Assembly: GCF_027923225.1 (NCBI RefSeq)
Contig: NZ_BSDI01000056.1
Coordinates: 1-64,000 of the forward strand
DNA from: Phytohabitans aurantiacus
Lineage (GTDB): Bacteria; Actinomycetota; Actinomycetes; Mycobacteriales; Micromonosporaceae
Direction: 5' to 3'
Length of the DNA: 64,000 bases
Shown here: one piece after another, positions 50,071 through 57,105 of the stretch
How the letters are laid out: each line of letters opens with the position of its first letter
Numbering within the stretch: the first letter of the stretch is position 1
Notes under the pieces: generated by a model
What the model was told of the DNA's origin: nothing
The model's input: the letters and a program-made list of their open reading frames with translations, nothing else
Database searches by the model: none
Position numbers and translations under genes: made by a program

Positions 50071-51255
50071 ATGACCGACATCAAGCAGGTAGTTGTCATC
50101 GGCGCCGGGTACACCGGCATGCTCGCGGCCCTCGGCGCGGCGAAACGGGCCAAGGGACGGGTACACGTGACCATCGTCAACCCGTGGGACCGGTTCACCG
50201 AGCGGCTGCGGATGCACCAGATCGCCACCGGCCAGCAGCTCGCCGAGCACCGCATCGCCGACCTGGTGGCCGGTACCGGCATCGACTTCACGCAGGGCTG
50301 GGTGACCAGGATCGACACCGCCGCGCGCACCGTCGAGGTGTCCACCGCGGACGCCGGCCAGGTCTGGCTCGGCTACGACACGCTGGTCTACGCGGTCGGC
50401 AGCGCCACCGACACCGCTCGCGTCCCCGGGGTCGCCGAGCACGCCTTCACCCTCAACAGCCCCAGCAGCGCACAGGACATGGCCGCGCACCTCGCCCGCC
50501 AGGGTGACAGCGAGTTCCTCGTCTGCGGCGCCGGCCTGACCGGGATCGAGGCCGCGACCGAGATCGCCGAGTCCCACCCGAACGTCCGGGTCACCCTGCT
50601 GAGCCGGGGCGAGCCGGCCGAGATGATGGGCGCCAAGGCCCGCGCGTACCTGATGGCGGCACTGGACCGGCTCGGCGTGACCGTCCGGGCGGGCGTCAGC
50701 GTGACGAAGGTCCTGCCGGGCGGGGTCGAACTGGAAGGGGGCGAGTTCGTCACCGGCGACGGCTGCCTGTGGACCACCGGCGTGCGGGTGGCCCCGCTGG
50801 CCACCGAGGCCGGGATCGCCACCGACGAGCACGGACGCGTCGTCACCGATACCACCCTGCGGTCGGTCTCGCACCCGGAGATCTACGCGATCGGCGACGC
50901 GGCCGCCGTCCGGCAGGCGTACGGCGTCATCCACGGCACCTGCCAGAGCGGCATGCCGATGGCGGCGCACGCCGGCGAGAACATCGCTCGCCAGGTGCGG
51001 GGCAAGCGGCTCAAGCCATTCCGCTTCGGCTACATCCACCAGCCGGTGAGCCTCGGACGGCGGGACGCGGTCATCCAGTTCACGTACGGCGACGACACGC
51101 CTCGGCCCTGGTACATCACCGGTCGGGCGGCGATCTTCTACAAGGAGTCGGTCAGCAGCAGCCCGATCAAGACCTACGGGCTGTCGAAGCGGTTGGCCAT
51201 CTCGTCGCGGATGCTCGCCACGACCGGCGGCAAGCGCAACAAGCCGGTCGCGTGA
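50071..51255 (+). CDS. NAD(P)/FAD-dependent oxidoreductase (NDH-2/AIF-like)
   Basis: This 394-residue pyridine-nucleotide-disulfide oxidoreductase fold protein has FAD site VVVIGAGYTGMLAALGAA, second Rossmann site EFLVCGAGLTGIEAATEIAE, CLWTTGVRV and the FAD-binding PEIYAIGDAAAV. It lacks a redox-active CxxxxC. Members are type II NADH dehydrogenases or quinone/ferredoxin reductases. It follows the ECF41 sigma gene by 50 bp and is probably its regulon member. Confidence 0.87.
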   Translation: MTDIKQVVVIGAGYTGMLAALGAAKRAKGRVHVTIVNPWDRFTERLRMHQIATGQQLAEHRIADLVAGTGIDFTQGWVTRIDTAARTVEVSTADAGQVWLGYDTLVYAVGSATDTARVPGVAEHAFTLNSPSSAQDMAAHLARQGDSEFLVCGAGLTGIEAATEIAESHPNVRVTLLSRGEPAEMMGAKARAYLMAALDRLGVTVRAGVSVTKVLPGGVELEGGEFVTGDGCLWTTGVRVAPLATEAGIATDEHGRVVTDTTLRSVSHPEIYAIGDAAAVRQAYGVIHGTCQSGMPMAAHAGENIARQVRGKRLKPFRFGYIHQPVSLGRRDAVIQFTYGDDTPRPWYITGRAAIFYKESVSSSPIKTYGLSKRLAISSRMLATTGGKRNKPVA

Positions 51256-51273
51256 TCTCACCACCGTACGGGC

Positions 51274-51735
51274 TCACTCGTGGCGGGCGGTGATCCAGGT
51301 GGTGACGACGTCGAGCCGGTCCCGGTCGCGGCAGCGCAGGCGCAGGGCGCCGTCCGGTACCCGGTCCACAGTGAACCAGCCGAGTTCGTCGGTGGTCACC
51401 GTGAGCGTCTCGCCGCTGGCGGTGTGCACCTCGATCGCCACCGACGTGGGCGGCACCACCTGGCCGGTCATGCCGGTCGGTGTCAGCTCCAGTTCGATGG
51501 TCAGCGAAGGCGCGGCGAAGGTGAGGGCCCGCAGCGTCGCCGTCTCGGTACGCGTGAGGGCCGGCTCGCGTTCCGAGTCGTAGATCAGGGCGGCCAGCTC
51601 GGCGTCGAGGTCCGGCGGCGAGAAGGCCGCCCGCCCGGCAGCGACGAACTCCGGCGGCACCGCGCCACCGCCGCGTACCGCCTCACCCAGCGCCCGCAGC
51701 AGCAGATCGTCATCGTTCCACCATTGGTCGGACAT
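51274..51735 (-). CDS. Sigma-coupled protein with an Ig-like/CNA-B-type tail
   Basis: The N-terminal ~60 residues (LLLRALGEAVRGGGAVPPEF, VAAGRAAFSPPDLDAELAAL, IYDSER) match small proteins often encoded after ECF-like sigma genes. The rest is a beta-sandwich (VAIEVHTASGETLTVTTDEL, GWFTVDRVPDGALRLRC) like carboxypeptidase-regulatory/CNA-B domains. GGAGGTGAGG precedes ATG 51735, and the start overlaps the sigma gene by 26 bp. It may act as an anti-sigma or adaptor. The short protein at 56883 shares its N-terminal motif. Confidence 0.7.
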   Translation of the reverse strand: MSDQWWNDDDLLLRALGEAVRGGGAVPPEFVAAGRAAFSPPDLDAELAALIYDSEREPALTRTETATLRALTFAAPSLTIELELTPTGMTGQVVPPTSVAIEVHTASGETLTVTTDELGWFTVDRVPDGALRLRCRDRDRLDVVTTWITARHE

Positions 51736-52330
51736 CCACCTCACCTCCCTCCCGTGCGCGTTCCGCCTCGATGAGCATGGCGAGCGCCCGGCAGCGGCGC
51801 AGGTCCGCGAGGCAGCGCTCCCGGGTGGGCCCGATCGACCCGACCTTCATACCCAGGCGCTCACCGATCTCACGGTATGGCACCGGCGGATCCTCGAACA
51901 GCAGCGCGAGCAGCTCCCGGCAGTGCGGGCGGAGTTGGGCGTACGCCTCGCGCAGCGCGATGTGCCAGCGTTCTCGTTCCCAGTCCCGTTCGATGGCGGC
52001 GAACCCGCCGTCCGTGGCGACCGGCGCCTCGTCGGCCAGCTCGGCGCGGCGTCGCTGCTGAGCGGCGCGCAGGACGGCCAGGCACTCGTGGTACGTGGTC
52101 CGGGCGAGCCAGCCGGGCAGTGCCGCCGGGTCACGCAGGCTCGCCAGGTGCTGGTGCAGCTTGAGCCACACGTTCTGCCCGACGTCTTCGCTGTCGGCCT
52201 GGCTCAGGCGGTAACGCCGGCAGATGCCCCACACGAGCGGGGCGTACCGGTCGACGATCTGGTGCCACGCCTCGGCCTCACCGGACCGGGCGCGGGCGAC
52301 CAGCATTACGACAACTGGGTCGTCGCGCAT
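51710..52330 (-). CDS. ECF-like RNA polymerase sigma factor of the CHAT/subtilase locus
   Basis: This 206-residue sigma factor has region 2 (WHQIVDRYAPLVWGICRRYR, SQADSEDVGQNVWLKLHQHL) and region 4 (LRPHCRELLALLFEDPPVPY, REIGERLGMKVGSIGPTRER). It overlaps the Ig-tailed protein gene downstream and is divergent from the small beta-rich protein gene. Its upstream region shares the 11-mer GTATCAGCCGG with the CHAT/subtilase divergent promoter, so it may drive those genes and itself. That link is an inference. Confidence 0.87.
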   Translation of the reverse strand: MRDDPVVVMLVARARSGEAEAWHQIVDRYAPLVWGICRRYRLSQADSEDVGQNVWLKLHQHLASLRDPAALPGWLARTTYHECLAVLRAAQQRRRAELADEAPVATDGGFAAIERDWERERWHIALREAYAQLRPHCRELLALLFEDPPVPYREIGERLGMKVGSIGPTRERCLADLRRCRALAMLIEAERAREGGEVDVRPMVER

Positions 52331-52425
52331 GGCTCCTCCTGCGTCCAGCGGCCCACACCTCGTACGTTGCTCCCTTCTGCATCAGAGCGGGCGGCGAAGT
52401 CCTTGATACGACATCGGGCAGACCG

Positions 52426-52436
52426 GTATCAGCCGG
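52426..52436. promoter_or_regulatory. Shared 11-mer GTATCAGCCGG, site 1
   Basis: This word occurs between the sigma factor and the small beta-rich gene and again at 55576-55586 between the CHAT and subtilase genes. Read toward the minus-strand genes it gives CCGGCTGATAC upstream of both. It could be part of a common promoter, but the -35 sides do not obviously match. Confidence 0.35.
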
Positions 52437-52491
52437 CGGCCGGGCGCGTCCGTCGAGACAGCACATACGCAACCGTCGGAGGTACAGAACA

Positions 52492-52884
52492 ATGCCCGGA
52501 CAACAGGACGCCAACATCAAGCTGCTCTACCCGGTCGACAACGGCACCTTCTTCACGGCCGACACGGTCGCGAACGGCGCCGAGTTCGCGGTCGTCGCCA
52601 ACGTGGAGATCGGCCAGGAGCTCATGGAGGTGATCACGAAGGAGGACCTGTTCGTCTCCGTGGTCAACCTCAGCCGTTCCACGGTGGTGCAGCGCAAGAC
52701 CGTGTCCAACTCGCTGGCGCCGCAGGCGGACCCGCTGAACCAGGAGCTGCGGGTCACGATCGACCCGACGTGGTCGGCTGACGAGGGCGACGTCCTCCAG
52801 GCCATCGCCACGTACAAGGTCACCTCCGGACTGCGCGTCGACCTGTCGACCGCGCTGAGCCCGATGTTCGTGGTCTCCGCCTGA
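52492..52884 (+). CDS. Small beta-rich protein of the CHAT/subtilase locus
   Basis: The protein has 130 residues, no signal peptide and no Cys. It consists of regular strand segments (NIKLLYPVDNGTFFTADTVA, AEFAVVANVEIGQELMEV, LRVTIDPTWSADEGDVLQAI) and resembles a single Ig-like or jelly-roll sandwich. No family is recognised. CGGAGG lies 9 bp upstream. It is encoded between the sigma factor and the CHAT protease, so it may be a substrate, adaptor or effector of the proteases. Confidence 0.6.
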   Translation: MPGQQDANIKLLYPVDNGTFFTADTVANGAEFAVVANVEIGQELMEVITKEDLFVSVVNLSRSTVVQRKTVSNSLAPQADPLNQELRVTIDPTWSADEGDVLQAIATYKVTSGLRVDLSTALSPMFVVSA

Positions 52885-52910
52885 CCCAAGCCCTGACGGC
52901 GGCCGGCCGG

Positions 52911-55559
52911 CTAGGCGTGCGAGAGGGTGTACGCCGCGCCGATGCAGACGAAGCCGGCCGCCGCCGCCATGGCCGCTCCCCCGTCGGCGGCGATCCGGCG
53001 CTGCGCCTCGGCCAGCGCCCGCGGCGCCGGATGTCCCCGGACGACCAGCTGATGGAAGGCGATCATGAGCGGGGTGGTCTCCACGTCGGGTATGGGCACC
53101 ACGGACGCCACCACCTGCTGCGCGCCCCGCGCCAGGAAGGTCGCGCTGATGCCGAGCAGTTCGTCGCCCGCGCCGACCACGCTCCGCCCGCTGTCGCAGG
53201 CCGCGAGGACCACCATGCGCGGCACCCGGTCCAGCCGTTCCAGGTCGTACACGGTCAGCGGGCCGTCGGCCAGCAGGAGCGAGGAGAACAGGGCGTTCTG
53301 CGGTTCGAGCCGGCCGTGCGTGGCCAGGTGGGCGATGCCGGCGCCGTTCATCCTGGCCGTGACCGCGGTGACCGTCGCTTGTGGACCGAGCAGCGGGTCG
53401 ACACCGTACAGGGCCGCGATCGTCTTGGCCTCCGCCGTGGCGCCGGGCAGCCCGTACCCCACCACCTCGACGCGGTCGACCGGTGCCGGCGGGAGCCCGT
53501 TGGCCGCGTACCAAAGCGCCGCCGACGGAGCGACGGTGACCGCGCGTCCGGCGCACGACGGCAGCGTCGACCACGGCAGGGACTGGAGCGGTCCGGTCGG
53601 AATGACGACCAGCGGCCGGTCACCGACCACTGTGGAGACTGGACCGAGCACCGTGGCGTCAAGCACGGCGGCGGAGTGCCGCAGCAGCGCCACGGCCGCG
53701 GATCGGCTCGCGGCGTCGGCGTGCTGGCGGCCGAGGCGGCGCAGCGTGAACGCGATGCGGTCGACGAGGTCGCGGACGGCGCCGGCGGGCCCCACGACGT
53801 GCCGGCGCAGGTGCCCGTCGACAAGGCTCACGACGTGCAGGGTGCCGTCGATGACGACGTACTCCAGCAGCGCGTCGGCGCCGACCGCGGGCGCCAGTAC
53901 CGCCGAGGTGACCGGACCGACGGGCGGCGTGGCCGCCTCGGCACGCGGCAGGCGGCTGTAGTCGCGGATCCTGCGCTCGGCGATGACCTGCCGCTGCAGC
54001 AGCCGGCCGACCGGCCGGCTCGCGCGGCGCGCCTGATCGATCTCCGCGACGATCTTGCGCAGCTCGGCCAGGGCCGCGGCGAGCACCGGATCGTCCGGCG
54101 GCCGGACGGGTCGCAGCAGCAGGTGGCTGGCGCGGCCCTGCTCGGCCCAGGCGAAGACGCGCGCCGTGCGGCCACCGGCCATCGCGATGCGCAGGCCCAG
54201 GTCGACAAGCTCGACCCGGTGGCCGGAGGCGTGGGCGCGCAGGTCGGTGGCGCCGAGCGTGGCACGGTACTCGTCGAGGATGCGCAAGCCGGTGCGCAGC
54301 GCGACGCTCGCGCCGCGCCGGTTGCCGGCCGCCAGGCGCAGCCGGGCCTGCGCGTACCACCCGCGGGCGCGCAGGGTCGCCGGTCCGCGGTGCCGGGCCT
54401 GGCTGGCGAGGGCGAGCTGCGCCAGGCCGCGGGTGCGCAGCCCCCGTTCCAGGGCCAACCGGGCCGCGAGCAGCCGGGCCTCCAGCGCGGGACCGGGCCA
54501 GCCGGCCGCCGCCAGGGCGTCGGCGACGCGTTCGAGCCGACCGACGCCCACCCGGGACTTGTCGCCGTCGGCGATGCGGGTCCGTAGTACCAGGTAATGG
54601 GCCACCGCCGCCCACTGCGGCCGCTGGTGGCGGGCGAACTCGCGGGCCGCCCGCCGCGCCTGCCGCAGGGCCGTCTCCAGGTCGCCCTGGACGCTGGCCG
54701 CCTGCGCGACCAGCAGTCGCACCTCCGGCACCGCGATCCGGCGGCGTTCGCGCTCGAAGGCCGCGACGGCCAGCTCGGCGGCCTCGCGTGCCTCCACCGC
54801 CAGCCGTACCGACAGCAGCAACTGGCTGCGGTCGGCGAGCAGCGAGCCGGCCACCGGCTGTAGCAGCCCCACCCGCTGTTCGGCCCGGTGCAGGTAGTTC
54901 AGCGCGGTCGGGATGTCACCGCGCAGCGCGTTGATCTCGCTCAGGTTCTGGTGGACGAAGCCCTCCAGCAGGCCGAGGCCCAGGCTGCGGGCCAGCCGTT
55001 CGGCTTCGCGCAGGTCGGTTTCGGCCGCCGCGAACTGGTGCCGGTGCCCGTGCAGGAGCCCGCGGTTGAGCAGGGCCCGCATGGTCCACAGGTCGTCGTG
55101 GGCGCGGCGCAGCATGGGCAGCGCCATCTGGTAGCTGGCCAGCGCCGCGTCGAACCGGCCCAGCTGGTGCAGGATCGCACCGCGCTGCGCCTGCGCGCGG
55201 GCGCGCCCGACACCGGTGAGGTCGACCAGCGCGGCGTCGATCTCGCGCAACGCCAGTCGTGGCCGGCCACGCCGGTTCAATGCGAAGGCGAGCGTCATGC
55301 GGGCCTCACCGGTCAGCTCCCGCGACCGCGCCGCCTGGCCTTGCGCGACGGCGGCCCGCAGGTGCCGCAGGGCGATGTCGAGGTTCTGCAGGTGGATGGC
55401 GGCCAGCCCCAGCGCTCGCTCGGCCACGGCGGCGGCCGCCGCATCGCTCGCCGCCACGGCCCGTTTGAGAACCTGCGAACCCAGCGCGGCGGACCGGCGC
55501 GGATCGCCATCCGCGAGCCGGAGCGCCTCGCGCGCCTGCTGAACGAGCGTGTCACTCAC
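52911..55559 (-). CDS. TPR-CHAT caspase-like protease
   Basis: This 882-residue cytosolic protein has TPR-like helical repeats from ~10 to ~500 (QRGAILHQLGRFDAALASYQ, LLNRGLLHGHRHQFAAAETD). A C-terminal CHAT domain (~590-882) follows, a clan CD cysteine protease related to separase and caspases. The dyad is intact: His748 in HLATHGRLEPQNALF and Cys788 in VLAACDSGRSVVGAGDELLG. TPRs would sense or recruit the target and the CHAT domain cleaves it, as in Craspase-type and other conflict systems. GTG 55559 has AGGAG 10 bp upstream. It is divergent from the subtilase. Confidence 0.88.
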   Translation of the reverse strand: MSDTLVQQAREALRLADGDPRRSAALGSQVLKRAVAASDAAAAAVAERALGLAAIHLQNLDIALRHLRAAVAQGQAARSRELTGEARMTLAFALNRRGRPRLALREIDAALVDLTGVGRARAQAQRGAILHQLGRFDAALASYQMALPMLRRAHDDLWTMRALLNRGLLHGHRHQFAAAETDLREAERLARSLGLGLLEGFVHQNLSEINALRGDIPTALNYLHRAEQRVGLLQPVAGSLLADRSQLLLSVRLAVEAREAAELAVAAFERERRRIAVPEVRLLVAQAASVQGDLETALRQARRAAREFARHQRPQWAAVAHYLVLRTRIADGDKSRVGVGRLERVADALAAAGWPGPALEARLLAARLALERGLRTRGLAQLALASQARHRGPATLRARGWYAQARLRLAAGNRRGASVALRTGLRILDEYRATLGATDLRAHASGHRVELVDLGLRIAMAGGRTARVFAWAEQGRASHLLLRPVRPPDDPVLAAALAELRKIVAEIDQARRASRPVGRLLQRQVIAERRIRDYSRLPRAEAATPPVGPVTSAVLAPAVGADALLEYVVIDGTLHVVSLVDGHLRRHVVGPAGAVRDLVDRIAFTLRRLGRQHADAASRSAAVALLRHSAAVLDATVLGPVSTVVGDRPLVVIPTGPLQSLPWSTLPSCAGRAVTVAPSAALWYAANGLPPAPVDRVEVVGYGLPGATAEAKTIAALYGVDPLLGPQATVTAVTARMNGAGIAHLATHGRLEPQNALFSSLLLADGPLTVYDLERLDRVPRMVVLAACDSGRSVVGAGDELLGISATFLARGAQQVVASVVPIPDVETTPLMIAFHQLVVRGHPAPRALAEAQRRIAADGGAAMAAAAGFVCIGAAYTLSHA

Positions 55560-55575
55560 GACGGCTACCGCTCCT

Positions 55576-55586
55576 GTATCAGCCGG
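55576..55586. promoter_or_regulatory. Shared 11-mer GTATCAGCCGG, site 2
   Basis: This is the second copy of the word at 52426. It lies 17 bp upstream of the CHAT start in the 91-bp gap between the divergent CHAT and subtilase genes. Confidence 0.35.
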
Positions 55587-55650
55587 GCCGTGGACTGCTC
55601 CGCACCAGTGAGCGTACCGGCACACCAGCTCTCGATAGAGGGGCCGAAAG

Positions 55651-56835
55651 ATGGGCGAGAACGCCAGCCAGCGCATCAACTACGAACTATTCAGGACAAA
55701 CGAGATCGTTGTGGCGATACCACACCTCGCCACCGTCACGACGGCGCTGCGCGATCTCTCGGTGAACCACGAGGAGCCGTCCGCCGACGACGACCTGGGA
55801 CTCGCTCTGGTGCGGCTGCCAACCCTCGGCGCCGACATCGCCCGGCTCCCCGGTTTGGTCGAACTGGCCGACGCCGCACAGCGCGCCTACGCGCTGAGTC
55901 TGCCGAAGGGATCACCGGTGCGATCGATCGGCGACCTCGACGTGCTGATGTACAAGATGCGCACGGACTCCGCCGGCCTGCGCTGCGGCTGGGTGCCGAC
56001 GATGGGCAAGAACCGGTTTCTCGAGTGCATCGAGCCGTTCGGGGAGATCAACGGCGGCGGCAAACGGAGGCCGACCGTCAAGGCTCCACCAGAGAGCCTG
56101 GTCCGGGCCCTGGGCTCGGCCCGTGCCGCGTCCGGCGTGCGCGTCGGCCTCGTGGACACGAAGATCCGGTACCACAACGACCTGCCGGCCAGCATCCGGA
56201 CCGAACCCGCCGCGCACCCGGCCGAGGTCAGGAAGGCCGAGGGAACCGAGGTGTGGGAGGCGCACGGCACGTTCGGCGCCGGTCTCATCCTGAGCAAGGC
56301 CCCGCACGCCGAGCTTGTCACCGACGGCGCGATCGACGACACCGGCCAGGCGAACGCGTGGGACGTGGCGGTGCGGCTGATGCGGTTCCTCACGCCGAAG
56401 GACCGCGTCGACATCCTGAACATGTCCTGGGGCGCGGTCACCGACGACGGCGCCGAGTCGCTCCTGCTGTCCACGGCGCTCGAACGCCTCAGCCACGCCG
56501 GCATCGTCCTGGTCGCCGCGGCCGGCAACCTCGGCAACTCGACGGTGGTACCGCCCCGGTCGGCGGTCTATCCGGCCGCTCACCCGGACGTGATCGGGGT
56601 GGGCGCCGTGGACCGGAACGGCGAGCCCGCCGAGTTCACCCCGGACGCCGCGGTGCTGCCGTGGGTCCGCACCTGCGAGCTGGGTGTCGACGTCGTGAGC
56701 ACCTACTACGAGGACCTCTGGGCACAGTGGAGCGGCACCTCCTTCGCCGCCGCCATCTTCACCGGCAAGCTCGCCGCCCTCACCGAGAAACTCGGCGACG
56801 CGCACGCCGCCCGCGACGAACTGCTCGGCGAGTAG
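55651..56835 (+). CDS. Cytosolic S8 subtilisin-like serine protease
   Basis: The protein has 394 residues and no signal peptide or propeptide signal. The subtilase triad is complete: Asp169 in VRVGLVDTKI, His205 in WEAHGTFGAGL and Ser364 in QWSGTSFAAAIFTG, with the oxyanion Asn in VAAAGNLGNS. The N-terminal ~150 residues (RTNEIVVAIPHLATVTTALR) are a helper domain of unknown type. It is divergent from the TPR-CHAT protease and is followed by a 51-residue protein, so two proteases of different clans form one locus. It could be activated by cleavage. Confidence 0.88.
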   Translation: MGENASQRINYELFRTNEIVVAIPHLATVTTALRDLSVNHEEPSADDDLGLALVRLPTLGADIARLPGLVELADAAQRAYALSLPKGSPVRSIGDLDVLMYKMRTDSAGLRCGWVPTMGKNRFLECIEPFGEINGGGKRRPTVKAPPESLVRALGSARAASGVRVGLVDTKIRYHNDLPASIRTEPAAHPAEVRKAEGTEVWEAHGTFGAGLILSKAPHAELVTDGAIDDTGQANAWDVAVRLMRFLTPKDRVDILNMSWGAVTDDGAESLLLSTALERLSHAGIVLVAAAGNLGNSTVVPPRSAVYPAAHPDVIGVGAVDRNGEPAEFTPDAAVLPWVRTCELGVDVVSTYYEDLWAQWSGTSFAAAIFTGKLAALTEKLGDAHAARDELLGE

Positions 56836-56882
56836 GTCGGCGTCCAGCTCGCGTCCCGGTGCCGGACGAGAGGCGGTGCGTG

Positions 56883-57038
56883 ATGGCCGGCGAGCCGTGG
56901 CCGAGCGACGAGGGTCTCCTGGCGGCGCTGCAGGAGGCCCTGCGGGCGGCCGACGCCGTACCGCCGGAGTTCCTGGCCGCGGCCAGGGCGGTGGCGGAGC
57001 GGGCTTCCCCGCCGGACCCCGAAGACCTGAAACGTTGA
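56883..57038 (+). CDS. 51-residue protein related to the sigma-coupled protein
   Basis: The motif LLAALQEALRAADAVPPEFL then AAARAVAERA parallels the N terminus of the 153-residue product encoded by 51274-51735 (LLLRALGEAVRGGGAVPPEF). It lacks the Ig-like tail, ending instead with SPPDPEDLKR. It starts 47 bp after the subtilase stop. It may compete with or mimic the longer protein; the function is unknown. Confidence 0.55.
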   Translation: MAGEPWPSDEGLLAALQEALRAADAVPPEFLAAARAVAERASPPDPEDLKR

Positions 57039-57105
57039 AATCGGTCGCTGTCTTGGCCAGGATGGGGTGACCCGCTGACCGGTCGACGACGGCAGGAGAA
57101 CGCCC

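Noticed and set aside
52917..54587. 556-codon plus-strand open frame inside the CHAT gene
   Set aside because: Antisense to TPR/CHAT coding sequence; Arg-rich with no domain.
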